In this document: one piece after another, positions 35,932-44,364 of the stretch
How positions within the stretch are numbered: position 1 is the first letter of the stretch
Layout: every line of letters begins with the position of its first letter
Assembly: GCA_965226825.1 (NCBI GenBank)
Contig: CBDDED010000003.1
Location: forward strand, 2,604,001 to 2,668,000
Reading direction: 5' to 3'
Length of the DNA stretch: 64,000 nt
Source: Io17-Chloro-G2 sp965226825
GTDB taxonomy: Bacteria > Chloroflexota > Dehalococcoidia > Lucifugimonadales > UBA3495
The notes under the pieces: generated by a model
The model's input: only the letters and a program-made list of their open reading frames with translations
The model's database searches: none
What the model was told of the DNA's origin: nothing
Translations under genes and position numbers: made by a program

Positions 35932-36459
35932 ATGCCGATCAACGACGCTACCATCACTGCCTTGGAGCGCAATTGGGCCATGATTGACGCCGCCGTGGAT
36001 GGTCTGGACGACGAAATGTTGGCCCGGATACCGGCTGACCAGTGTAACTCCATTGCCTGGCTCATCTGGCACCTGGATCGTGTGATGGACACCTTTGTTC
36101 ACACCGGGTTGCGAAGCCTGACCCAGGTATGGGTCACGGAAGATTGGGCCCGGCAATTCGGTATGGGCGACGACGCCAATGACCGCGGCGTTGGCTGGAC
36201 GGCGGAGCAGGTCGCCGCCTGGACCCCGCCGGCGCGGGAGGTACTGCTTGGCTACTACCAGGCAGTCCGGTCCGCGACACGGGAATACTTGAACTCAATG
36301 ACCTGGGACGACCTGGAAAAGCAGGTGGTCTGGCCTCCCAACACCCAGCCCCGCACCACGGCGGCCGCCTTGGGACAAATGAGTTGGGACATCGTGTCCC
36401 ATGGAGGGCAGATTGCCTTCCTCAGGGGCCTGTACCGGGGCATGGGCTGGCACGTTTAA
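35932..36459 (+). CDS. DinB-like four-helix-bundle protein
   Basis: The 175-residue protein shows the DinB/YfiT pattern: an early helix, NSIAWLIWHLDRVMD with the first His ligand, and a C-terminal VSHGGQIAFLRGLYRG with further His. DinB-type proteins bind a metal through three His and act as thiol-dependent transferases or detoxification factors. It follows nadC by 9 bp and may be cotranscribed. Its stop codon overlaps that of the convergent dtd gene by 4 bp. Substrate unknown. Confidence 0.75.
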   Translation: MPINDATITALERNWAMIDAAVDGLDDEMLARIPADQCNSIAWLIWHLDRVMDTFVHTGLRSLTQVWVTEDWARQFGMGDDANDRGVGWTAEQVAAWTPPAREVLLGYYQAVRSATREYLNSMTWDDLEKQVVWPPNTQPRTTAAALGQMSWDIVSHGGQIAFLRGLYRGMGWHV

Positions 36460-36920
36460 CCCTGCCGAGAACGGTGTCGGTCGGTGCTGTCCAGCATTAG
36501 CGTAACCGGACCGTCGTTCTCCAGGCTCACCAGCATGTGCTCCTGGAACCTTCCCGCGGCTACCTTCAGTCCGGATTTCTGGCAGGACTCGACCACGTAT
36601 TGGTAAAGGCGTTGGGCTTCGTCGGGGCCCGCGGCTTGGGTAAAGCTTGGACGGCGTCCTCTGCGGGTTTCGGCATACAGGGTGAACTGGCTGACGACCA
36701 GCAACTCCGCGTTGGTTTCCAGGGCCGACAGGTTGAATTTACCCTGGGCGTCGGCAAAAATCCGCAGGTTTACCAGCTTTTCCGTCAGGTAGTCGGCGTC
36801 CGGCTCCGCGTCCCCTTGGGCGATCCCCAGCAACACCACCAGGCCAGGCCCGATTCGGCCCACTTCCTCCGGCCCCACCGCTACCGACGCGTTGGTTACC
36901 CTCTGTACCAGCGCTCGCAA
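36456..36920 (-). CDS. dtd: D-aminoacyl-tRNA deacylase
   Basis: Dtd hydrolyses D-aminoacyl-tRNA and misacylated Gly-tRNA(Ala). The 154-residue product begins MRALVQRVTNASVAV and carries the catalytic SQFTLYAETRRGRRPSF and the cross-subunit Gly-cisPro motif in GPVTLML. Length and motifs are typical. It ends against the DinB-like gene, sharing the TTAA stop region. Confidence 0.95.
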   Translation of the reverse strand: MRALVQRVTNASVAVGPEEVGRIGPGLVVLLGIAQGDAEPDADYLTEKLVNLRIFADAQGKFNLSALETNAELLVVSQFTLYAETRRGRRPSFTQAAGPDEAQRLYQYVVESCQKSGLKVAAGRFQEHMLVSLENDGPVTLMLDSTDRHRSRQG

Positions 36921-37176
36921 CTGTCACTCCCCGTAGTCGATAGCCAAAGTAGTAGATAGCGAAATCAGTGGAGCCCCGTTACCCCTGAATTGTTGCCTAC
37001 GGAATCGGTGCCCCTGGCGTTGGCGGCCCCGAAATCGACTTAGGCCACCCAGAGATTGGCGATGTCCGCACAAGAAACCAAAATCCCCGCTGGCACGAAC
37101 CGCGAGGCTCGGCATCAACGGGGAAGTTGTTTCGGTCTGAAGTCAGACAGTTGGGGACCGGCGATCACGGCCCGGG

Positions 37177-37518
37177 TTATTCGGAAGAATCGCTGCTCGT
37201 CTTGGAGCTTGCCGCGGAGTCGGAACCGGAGCTGGCGGAAGTGCTTTCAGTGGCGCCGACCTTCTCCTTGACCTTGCTGGAGGAATCGTCGCTAGAACTG
37301 GACTTGTCCTCTTTCGCTCCGTTCTCCGCCGGAGGCTTGGGCCGGCCATAGTCCGTGGTGTAAAAACCGGATCCCTTGTAAATCACCGGCACCGCGTGAT
37401 AAACCCGCTGTCCGGCCCCACCGCATACGGTACAGACGCCGGACCCGGCTTCTTTGAAGCTTTGAATCAGTTCAAACTCTTGAGAGCAAGCGGTGCATTT
37501 ATAGTCATATCGAGGCAC
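37177..37518 (-). CDS. FmdB-family zinc ribbon protein
   Basis: The 113-residue protein starts MPRYDYKCTACSQEFELIQSF and has CxxC pairs CTAC and CTVC, the FmdB regulatory zinc ribbon. The family is widespread but its role (putative regulator) is unclear. An unusual Ser/Asp/Lys-rich tail (about residues 70-113) is disordered-looking and not part of the usual family. It is encoded alone. Confidence 0.85.
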   Translation of the reverse strand: MPRYDYKCTACSQEFELIQSFKEAGSGVCTVCGGAGQRVYHAVPVIYKGSGFYTTDYGRPKPPAENGAKEDKSSSSDDSSSKVKEKVGATESTSASSGSDSAASSKTSSDSSE

Positions 37519-37669
37519 CTGGGTCCTCCTTGGGCATTGGTTTTGGACTTAAGAACCTGGGTTTCCCCCATCTCCGCTGCTACGGGTCAACTTAACAAAT
37601 TTACCAGTAACCCATACCCCTGTCAATCCAAACCAAGCCAATTCAGGCGCATAAGCTGCTATTATCCAC

Positions 37670-37806
37670 CCCCGTCCTTCCCATCGCAACGGGAATCCGA
37701 CCCCCTTTCCCCCAACTCCCGTCCCTGGCACCGCAACGGGAACCCCAACCCCCACCAACCCCCCCGTCATCCTCGCCGCAGCGGGGATCCAGAGCCTTGT
37801 TGTGTG
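37670..37806. repeat. cluster of half-element arms, copy D
   Basis: Three direct, degenerate copies of the arm motif lie at about 37671-37695, 37721-37745 and 37764-37797. Only the last is close to consensus (CCGTCATCCTCGCCGCAG). No complementary right arm is found nearby, so this looks like a decayed element. It occupies most of the 389 bp gap between fmdB and the repeat-protein gene. Confidence 0.6.
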
Positions 37807-37907
37807 CAAACACGATTGTAGCGACGCAGACCCACCCGGCGCGGTCCTCCCTTCGCGCCATCTCCAGCAATTGAAAACCCACGTCACCCACCCCTTGACA
37901 CCCCCGA

Positions 37908-39113
37908 ATGCACCTCCTTATCATCGAACCAATGTTCGCTCAACCAAACAACCAGGCCGACAACCCGGAAGCCCCCACGCCCTCTCTCGCCGAAATAGTC
38001 CGCGAGGAGACCGAAGACGGCCGCCTAATAGTCCGCTTCCTCATCGAAGTCATGCAGGGCAACCTCGAACACTCCAAGCCCTGCCACCGTCTCGACGCCG
38101 CCCGTCAACTCCTTACCCTCGGCTTCCACCCGGCCCAATCCTTCATCGACGAAAATAGCCCCGCCTCCTCACCCCAGAAAAAACTCCGCTCCCTCTGCGT
38201 ACTCGGCGTTGAAACCACCCCCCTGCACCGCGAGCTAGCCGCCCTCATCCGGGAAGAGACCGACAACGGCCGCACCACAGTCCGTTTCCTGGTAGACGTC
38301 ATGCAGGGAACCATCCCCGACTTCAAACCCCACCACCGCCTGTCCGCTGCCAAAGAACTCCTGCGCCGCGGCTTCGACGCGCCTTCCACTCCCAACGCTG
38401 TTGACTCAACCGGCCCGGAATCAGGCCCGGAATCTGTCGAAGAATCCGGCCCGGCTGAAAAACACCCCCCGGCGCCCCGCTCCTGGACCCACATCCTGAA
38501 GGGCCGCTATGCCGGCTACCCCGCTGGCTATAGCCGCTACGAAACGGAGTACGGCCCCTTTGACTTCCGGTCCTATGATGACGAGGAATACCACTTCGAC
38601 ACCCAAGGCTCTGCCGCCCTGGAGCATATCTCCGGTGGTAAGGAGGCAGCCAGCGCAGTCCACAAGACGCTCTACGACTTCCGCTATGATGCCCGGCAGC
38701 TTGCCAAGGCTACCGGCCAGGACCACAACGGCTGCGACCACCTGATCAAGTTCCCCGACGACTGCCCCCAACCCGAAAACATCTACGGCTACAAAGCTCT
38801 GCTCAGGAAATTCGGCACCGAGCAGGCCGCCAGGATAGCCGCCTGGGCCGCCGCCCAATACCACCGGAAGCAAGCCGCCCTGACCGCCGGCCTTGGTCCC
38901 GAAACCCCGGCCCGGCCCCCGCTCCCGGACACAATCTGGGACCAACCGGCAGAGGAACTGTACCCGGAGGACCGGTCGCCGCCGGACTTGGGGGTCGACC
39001 CGCCGGATTCAACGGAGACACCCAGCTGGGTCGAACTCATCAAGGAAGGACGCCGTGCCCGGGCATACGGCGGCACGACCGAAGGCTATAGCTGGGGCGC
39101 CATCCCCATATGA
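37908..39113 (+). CDS. hypothetical protein with two tandem N-terminal repeats, 401 aa
   Basis: The first half is a duplication: LAEIVREETEDGRLIVRFL ... CHRLDAARQLLTLGF (about residues 27-72) and LAALIREETDNGRTTVRFL ... HHRLSAAKELLRRGF (about 106-151). Each unit looks helical with a conserved E-T-x-[DN]-G-R core, and resembles a small helical unit often seen in Chloroflexota phage-related proteins, but that is my impression only. The second half is rich in Tyr, Pro and Asp/Glu and shows no recognised domain. Codon use is very C-rich at third positions. Upstream lies a decayed repeat cluster. No function can be assigned. Confidence 0.7.
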   Translation: MHLLIIEPMFAQPNNQADNPEAPTPSLAEIVREETEDGRLIVRFLIEVMQGNLEHSKPCHRLDAARQLLTLGFHPAQSFIDENSPASSPQKKLRSLCVLGVETTPLHRELAALIREETDNGRTTVRFLVDVMQGTIPDFKPHHRLSAAKELLRRGFDAPSTPNAVDSTGPESGPESVEESGPAEKHPPAPRSWTHILKGRYAGYPAGYSRYETEYGPFDFRSYDDEEYHFDTQGSAALEHISGGKEAASAVHKTLYDFRYDARQLAKATGQDHNGCDHLIKFPDDCPQPENIYGYKALLRKFGTEQAARIAAWAAAQYHRKQAALTAGLGPETPARPPLPDTIWDQPAEELYPEDRSPPDLGVDPPDSTETPSWVELIKEGRRARAYGGTTEGYSWGAIPI

Positions 39114-39395
39114 CCGTATATGACTGTGATAATACCCCCACGCCCAAAGAAAAAGTTTTGCACAGCTTTTCCAAAAGCGGGTCCCCCGTCCCCAAAGCCG
39201 GGACCACTACAAAGTCAGGACGCACTGAACCGGGAGGCCCGAGAGTCAGCGGAAAGCGCGCGCAGTATCTTTAGACTTGGTCGATTGACCCAAAACCTCC
39301 GGGTTCTCCGCGCTGCCCGTGGGTTAAACGCACCCCACCTCTCCCCATCTGAACAGTTACGCCGGGCCGCTTGCCTTGTGTGTTGTGCCCTGTGC
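39114..39395. other. gene-free stretch left of element E
   Basis: About 280 bp with no convincing coding frame or RNA. A possible small hairpin lies at 39178-39208. Together with the element and promoter to its right it makes a gap of roughly 690 bp. Confidence 0.4.
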
Positions 39396-39670
39396 AGGGT
39401 CTTTCGATTATCTTCGAACCCCCGTCACTCTTGCCGCAACGGGAATCTGGAGCCCATTTGGATCCCTACTCCCCGTCATTCTCGTCGCAGCGGGAATCCA
39501 GAACCCTTTCCCCAATCCAATCCAACCCGGTTCGTGTCTGCAGGAATGTTCCAGTTGGGACGTCAACCTGTCCGCCCGGCGCGTCTTATTTGGCATAACC
39601 GTCTTGGTACATAATCAGGGCTCTGGATTCCCGCTGCGGCGGGAATGACGGGGGACAATCGAATGACCCT
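39396..39670. mobile_element. MITE-like inverted-repeat element, copy E
   Basis: A 275 bp element related to 11239-11510. Outer ends (AGGGTCTTTCGATTA left; CAATCGAATGACCCT right) and the left duplicated arm have the same orientation as in copy B. The interior between the arms at about 39472 and 39652 matches copy B only when reverse-complemented. It is flanked by near-identical 10 bp direct repeats (GTGCCCTGTG at 39385-39394, GTGCCTTGTG at 39672-39681), a likely target-site duplication. Confidence 0.75.
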
Positions 39671-39697
39671 GGTGCCTTGTGTGCTGAACCTTGTGTG

Positions 39698-39726
39698 TTG
39701 AACTCAGTGGATGCTACACTTATTAT
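39698..39726 (+). promoter_or_regulatory. promoter of the PAC2-family gene
   Basis: TTGAAC (39698-39703) and TATTAT (39721-39726) with a 17 bp spacer lie about 78 bp before the ATG and just right of element E. Confidence 0.5.
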
Positions 39727-39804
39727 CTGCTTCGCCCTCCAACGGGCCCCTGACGATGGTCGCTTACCCCTTGCCACCCCCTAAGGAGGTGGGTTTCGCC
39801 GCCG

Positions 39805-40701
39805 ATGAGCCATTTGATTGTCAATGAAACCCCCAAGGGATCCTTCGAGTATCTGGTTATCGCCTTCGCCGGGTGGGCCGACGCCTCCGAGGCGGCCACC
39901 ACTCCGATCAAGTATTTGAACCGGAAGCTCAAGTCGACAAAGTTCGCCGAGTTGGATCCGGAGGAGTTCTACGACTTTACCCAGACCCGGCCGCACACAA
40001 CCCGCACCAAGGGCGGCAAGCGTCTGGTTCACTGGCCCGCCAACGATTTCTACTATTGGGTTCCGAAAAATGCCGGGAAGGGCGTGGTCTTTTGCCTGGG
40101 CGTGGAGCCCAATCTGAAATGGCGGACGTTCACCGCCGCTATAACCGGGCTCGCCCGGGACCTGCAAATCAAAACGGTGGTTCACCTGGGAGCATTGCTG
40201 GATGCCGTGCCCCATACTCGGGAAGTCCGCCTAACCGGGGCCTCCACCCGGGCGGACATACAATCTGCCTTGGATGATTCCGGTATACGGTCTTCCAAGT
40301 ATCAAGGCCCCACGGGAATCAGCGCCGTGCTCATGGAGGAGTGCGCCGCCGCCGGGATGGAGTACGTTTCCCTGTGGGGGCACACCTCCCATTATCTTCA
40401 GGCAGCGCCCAACTACCGCGTCGCCTACACGCTATTGAAAAACCTGATGTGGTTCCTGGATCTTCCGGTGGAAATCAGCGACCTAAAATCCGCCGCCGAA
40501 ACATTCGACCGGGAAGTGGACAAGGCTATCGCTGAAGACGAGCAGGTAAGCAGTTACGTGCAAAAGCTGGAGGGCCAGTACGACGAGGCGGTTGGCGCCG
40601 CCGAGATTCCGGACCCCTCCGACGTAGTTCGAGACGTGGAACAATTCCTCAGGTCCGAGCAGCGCCAGAGACGTCGACGCGGCTCCGGCGAAGGCGATTA
40701 A
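39805..40701 (+). CDS. PAC2 family protein
   Basis: The 298-residue protein has the PAC2 (proteasome assembly chaperone 2-like) layout: YLVIAFAGWADASEAATTPIKYL, then GVVFCLGVEPNLKWRTF, KTVVHLGALLDAVPHTR and the conserved GPTGISAVLMEECAAAGM. Bacterial PAC2 proteins are common in Actinobacteria and Chloroflexota; their role is not established. A run of basic residues ends the protein. AAGGAGGT lies about 15 bp before the ATG. Confidence 0.85.
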   Translation: MSHLIVNETPKGSFEYLVIAFAGWADASEAATTPIKYLNRKLKSTKFAELDPEEFYDFTQTRPHTTRTKGGKRLVHWPANDFYYWVPKNAGKGVVFCLGVEPNLKWRTFTAAITGLARDLQIKTVVHLGALLDAVPHTREVRLTGASTRADIQSALDDSGIRSSKYQGPTGISAVLMEECAAAGMEYVSLWGHTSHYLQAAPNYRVAYTLLKNLMWFLDLPVEISDLKSAAETFDREVDKAIAEDEQVSSYVQKLEGQYDEAVGAAEIPDPSDVVRDVEQFLRSEQRQRRRRGSGEGD

Positions 40702-40790
40702 CCGGCTCCCAACGGGCCTACCCTCTTCCGTTTCCATCCTTTGCCGGTTCAATCCATCCCACTTCGACGCTTCCGTCGTGGACTTCTTAC

Positions 40791-41705
40791 ATGCCGACCC
40801 AAGCCAGCACCAGAACTAGGACCAGTACTAAAACAAGGTCATCCAGGGCTGCAATCGCCAGAATCCCGGAATACATCCGGGTGATGACCGACGCCTACGG
40901 CCCCTTTGACGAAGAGCCGCGGCTGGACCCGGCCCATGAAGCTGTGTTCACCATCCTTTCCCAACACACCTCCGACCTGAACTCGGCTCGGGCCTTCCGG
41001 CTATTGATGGAGCGGTTCGGCAGCCTGGAAATGGTGGCCCAGGGCAGCGTGGCCGATATCGAAGATGCCATCAGCCCCGGCGGACTTGCCCGGGTCAAAG
41101 CGCCGCGAATAAAGGCGTTTCTAAACCGGGTCCTCGAACTCAACGGGTCCCTGGACCTCACTTTCCTCCGGGAAATGCCCCTGGAGGAAGCCAAGGCCTG
41201 GCTCCGCCAACTGCCTGGAATCGGCCCCAAATCCGCGGGCATCGTTTTGAACTTCGCCTTGGGAATGCCGGCAATGGCGATAGACACCCACATTTACCGG
41301 GTGAGCCAGCGTTTGAAATTCATCGGACCCAAGGTGACTGCGGAGAAGGCCCACGAACTCCTGGAAGCCGCGGTGGCCCCCGACCAGGTGTTCCCGTTCC
41401 ACGTTTCGATGATCAACCACGGGCGCCGGGTCTGCAGGGCCCAGCGCCCGCTCTGCGACGAATGCGTGGTTGGGGAGACCTGCCCATCCCGTCGCAAATT
41501 CCAGCTCCAGAGCCAGGCCAGGATCAAGCAGCAAGCCCTGGCCAAAAATCAGGCCCAGAATAAAAACCAGGCCCAGAATAAAAACAGAGAAGCTGCCAAA
41601 GGCAAAAAGGCCGCTCCGCCCAAAACGCCGCGCAAGGCCGCCATGGCTATGCCCCACGTCCCGGAGGGGATGCCGCGCGAGACCATTCAGTCAGAGGACA
41701 GTTAG
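40791..41705 (+). CDS. endonuclease III-like DNA glycosylase
   Basis: The 304-residue protein is a base-excision repair glycosylase/AP lyase of the HhH family: the catalytic Lys in LPGIGPKSAGIVLNFA, the catalytic Asp in MAIDTHIYRV, and the [4Fe-4S] loop C-x6-C-x2-C-x5-C in CRAQRPLCDECVVGETC. Both ends are unusual: a Thr/Arg-rich leader of about 25 residues and a basic tail of about 75 residues with KNQAQNKNQAQNK repeats, encoded by two 18 bp units at 41550-41585. The tail may bind DNA. Whether it is Nth or a related paralog is not decided. Confidence 0.9.
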   Translation: MPTQASTRTRTSTKTRSSRAAIARIPEYIRVMTDAYGPFDEEPRLDPAHEAVFTILSQHTSDLNSARAFRLLMERFGSLEMVAQGSVADIEDAISPGGLARVKAPRIKAFLNRVLELNGSLDLTFLREMPLEEAKAWLRQLPGIGPKSAGIVLNFALGMPAMAIDTHIYRVSQRLKFIGPKVTAEKAHELLEAAVAPDQVFPFHVSMINHGRRVCRAQRPLCDECVVGETCPSRRKFQLQSQARIKQQALAKNQAQNKNQAQNKNREAAKGKKAAPPKTPRKAAMAMPHVPEGMPRETIQSEDS

Positions 41706-41707
41706 CC

Positions 41708-42739
41708 GTGAAGGTAGGAATAATCAACGTAACCGGATATGCCGGATCAGAGTTGGCCCGCATTCTGTACCATCATCCTGATGTCGAACTCACCTGCGTT
41801 ACCGGCAGGAGCGCCGCAGGTGAAAAGCTGGGAGACGTGTTCCCGCACCTGTCAGCAATCGACCTGACGATCGAACCCGAGCTATCCGGGAGCCTGGACC
41901 TGGTCTTCTCCGCGCTGCCGCACAAAGCCAGCGCCGAGGCGGTGATTCCGGTCCTGGAACAGGGCGTCAAGGTCGTGGACATCAGCGCCGACTTTCGACT
42001 GAAACGAGCCGACGAGTACGAAGAGTGGTACGGCGTGGCCCACCCCGACCCTGGCTACCTGGAAGAGGCGGTCTACGGCCTGACCGAGTTGCACCGCGAT
42101 GACGTGCAGCCGGCCCGGTTGGTGGCCAACCCCGGCTGTTACCCTACCAGCGCGATCCTGGCCATGGCCCCCGTGATCCAGCATGGCATTGTCGAACCCG
42201 ACGTTATTATCGACAGCAAGTCCGGTGTTTCCGGCGGCGGCCGTACCCTTAACCTGACCAACCACTTCTCAGAGGTAAACGAGAACGTGTTCGCCTACGG
42301 GCTGAGCGGGCATCGACACCTGCCGGAGATTACCCAGGAACTGGCGCCTCTGACCCAGGAAAAGCTCAACATTACCTTCCTGACCCACCTTATCCCGATG
42401 ACCCGTGGGATTCTAAGCTCATGCTATGCCCGCTCCCGCCCCGGACAGCTGGAATCGGGCGCGGCCGGCGTCCAACAACTCCGGAACCTGTACCAGGACT
42501 ACTACTCCGACCATCCGTTCGTGCGTATCACCGACCAACCGCCCCAAACAAAACAGACCCTGGGCAACAACATGTGCCTGCTGTACCCCACGCTAGACCA
42601 CCGCACCGGCCGGGTAATAGTGATTAGCTGTCTGGACAACCTCGTAAAAGGCGCAGCTGGCCAGGCCGTCCAAAACATGAACCTGATGTGCGGGTTCCCC
42701 GAGCAGGAGTCCTTGGAAGCCCTGGCAGTCTACCCCTGA
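41708..42739 (+). CDS. argC: N-acetyl-gamma-glutamyl-phosphate reductase
   Basis: ArgC reduces N-acetylglutamyl phosphate to the semialdehyde in arginine synthesis, using NADPH. The 343-residue product has the N-terminal MKVGIINVTGYAGSELARIL Rossmann segment and the active-site Cys in VANPGCYPTSAIL, with the conserved GLSGHRHLPEI downstream. It starts with a GTG two bases after the endonuclease III stop. No other arg genes are adjacent. Confidence 0.95.
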   Translation: MKVGIINVTGYAGSELARILYHHPDVELTCVTGRSAAGEKLGDVFPHLSAIDLTIEPELSGSLDLVFSALPHKASAEAVIPVLEQGVKVVDISADFRLKRADEYEEWYGVAHPDPGYLEEAVYGLTELHRDDVQPARLVANPGCYPTSAILAMAPVIQHGIVEPDVIIDSKSGVSGGGRTLNLTNHFSEVNENVFAYGLSGHRHLPEITQELAPLTQEKLNITFLTHLIPMTRGILSSCYARSRPGQLESGAAGVQQLRNLYQDYYSDHPFVRITDQPPQTKQTLGNNMCLLYPTLDHRTGRVIVISCLDNLVKGAAGQAVQNMNLMCGFPEQESLEALAVYP

Positions 42740-42850
42740 ACCAGCTCGCCTAACCTGGTAAACCGCCCGGACCAGGGCGCCAGGCTTCAGGCGCGCCGGC
42801 GCGTTTTACCGTTGGCGCAACAGCGCCCACCTGTAGTAAAATGGACAAGT

Positions 42851-42927
42851 GCCCCGGTCGTCTAGCCTGGCAGGACGCCACCCTTTCAAGGTGGAGATCA
42901 GGGGATCGAAGCCCCTCCGGGGTACCA
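42851..42927 (+). tRNA. tRNA-Glu (anticodon TTC), CCA encoded
   Basis: The acceptor stem GCCCCGG (42851-42857) pairs with CCGGGGT, with a G1-U72 wobble, then A and CCA. The anticodon stem-loop CCACC-CTTTCAA-GGTGG carries TTC. The T-arm AGGGGATCGAAGCCCCT is canonical. The ATPase/PIN operon begins 183 bp downstream. Confidence 0.95.
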
Positions 42928-42947
42928 GGCACGACTCCAATCGAAAG

Positions 42948-42979
42948 CCCCGGCAGCCAATACTGCCGGGGGTTTTTTT
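42948..42979 (+). terminator. intrinsic terminator of tRNA-Glu
   Basis: A 9 bp GC stem (CCCCGGCAG with CTGCCGGGG), 6-base loop and seven T form a strong rho-independent terminator 20 bp after the tRNA. Confidence 0.9.
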
Positions 42980-43065
42980 GGACTCAGCCGGTCGCGCTGC
43001 TCAACCGGCGCCGGTCTTTACAACTACCGACCCCCAGCCGCGGCCGTGGCCCGGGCAATGTAGTT

Positions 43066-43074
43066 TGTTAGAAT
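43066..43074 (+). promoter_or_regulatory. extended -10 promoter of the ATPase/PIN operon
   Basis: TGTTAGAAT lies 36 bp before the ATPase ATG, downstream of the tRNA-Glu terminator, so the operon has its own promoter. No convincing -35 is visible. Confidence 0.45.
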
Positions 43075-43110
43075 GGAGCGGAAGTACGGCCCCCGGAAGG
43101 ATGGCCCACT

Positions 43111-44364
43111 ATGATAACGAACATTTCCCTCCAGGATTTCAAGTGCTTCCGCCACCTCAGCATTGACCCAAAGCTGGTGACAGTGCTAATCGGAGCCAAC
43201 GGAACCGGCAAGTCGAGTGTCCTGCAGGGATTGATGCTGCTGAAGCAGTCCACTGACCCTGGTTCCAGGTCATGTCTAGTGGGGCCATTGGTGCGAATCG
43301 AGGAGCATGACTTCCCGCGCCGGGACCCCCTCAACACCGGACTGACCGTCGGACTCTCCTTTTCCGGGAAGGTGGGTTCCAATTCCCTCCAATTGATTGA
43401 CAAAAACACCGAGGTCACATTCTCATCCGAGGCAGAATTCTCACCCGATGGAGTGTTACACGCCCATTGGGGCAGTGTTTCCTTCAGCGACTCCCGCAAG
43501 ACCGTATCTGCGGTATTGGGGAAGGACCAAGAGGAAGCGCGGTTCCTAGTCGGGCCACACGAAATCTGGATTGGGCGGGCTTCTTGGCCCCGAGTCTTCG
43601 GTATTACGCGTACTCCTGTAGACACCGAACCTCAACTGATCGAGCTTCTCCGGGATGGAGCAGGCAGCCCGAGCCGCATATTGCAGTCCATGAGGGTTGT
43701 CCAACCCATAAGGGGGATGGTTCGGCCGGAATATCCGCTAGGGGCACAAATATCGGAGGATATCTCACTGGTCGCTGGACTGAGCCAGCAAGAGGAAGAC
43801 CTCGCAACGACTTTGGAATATTCTCGGGGCCTAACAGATCAAGTGTCCACCTGGATGAAGCGGATTACCGGGGTTGGGTTCAAGACCGAATTAATCCCTT
43901 CCCAAAAAATAAGGCCGGTAGCTATTTCTACTAGAGGAAACGTGAATCTGGCTGCGGAGGGGTTTGGGACCAACGCCCTTGTCGGCTTGTTGCTGCAACT
44001 CACTAGAGCAGAGCCGGGAGCGACACTGTTAATCGAGGAACCGGAGATTCACCTTCATCCGAAAGCACAAGCAGAGTTGGCGGAGGTCTTGACCGAGGAA
44101 GCCGAGGCCCACGGTAAACAGATGATAATGGCGACCCACAGCGAGCACATCCTTAGCCGCCTGCTAACCCTCGTGGCCGAGAAGAAGCTGTCCAAGGACG
44201 ATTTGGCGGTGTACAGCTTCGAAAAAGATGATGATGGAACTTGTACCGCCAGTGAGATAGAGGTCACGGATAGTGGTCAGGTCATCGGTGGGCTGAAGGG
44301 ATTCTTCGATACTAACCTGGACGAAATGGATCGATACGTGAAAGCGCTGCAGTCAAACCAGTGA
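43111..44364 (+). CDS. AAA family ATPase (OLD/ABC-like, AAA_15/AAA_21 type)
   Basis: The 417-residue protein has an ABC-type ATPase head without membrane parts: MITNISLQDFKCFRHLSI leads into Walker A GANGTGKSS (28-36), a long variable middle (about 60-270), an ABC-signature-like AAEGFGTNAL (281-290), Walker B LLIEEPEIHLHP (307-318) and the switch His in ATHSEHIL. This layout is shared by ATPases of antiphage systems such as PARIS, Septu and OLD, but no TOPRIM or other effector is fused. Its stop overlaps the start of the PIN gene (GTGA). Codon use is less biased than in neighbours (many CTA, AGA, TTA), a hint of horizontal transfer. Function in defence is inferred. Confidence 0.85.
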   Translation: MITNISLQDFKCFRHLSIDPKLVTVLIGANGTGKSSVLQGLMLLKQSTDPGSRSCLVGPLVRIEEHDFPRRDPLNTGLTVGLSFSGKVGSNSLQLIDKNTEVTFSSEAEFSPDGVLHAHWGSVSFSDSRKTVSAVLGKDQEEARFLVGPHEIWIGRASWPRVFGITRTPVDTEPQLIELLRDGAGSPSRILQSMRVVQPIRGMVRPEYPLGAQISEDISLVAGLSQQEEDLATTLEYSRGLTDQVSTWMKRITGVGFKTELIPSQKIRPVAISTRGNVNLAAEGFGTNALVGLLLQLTRAEPGATLLIEEPEIHLHPKAQAELAEVLTEEAEAHGKQMIMATHSEHILSRLLTLVAEKKLSKDDLAVYSFEKDDDGTCTASEIEVTDSGQVIGGLKGFFDTNLDEMDRYVKALQSNQ

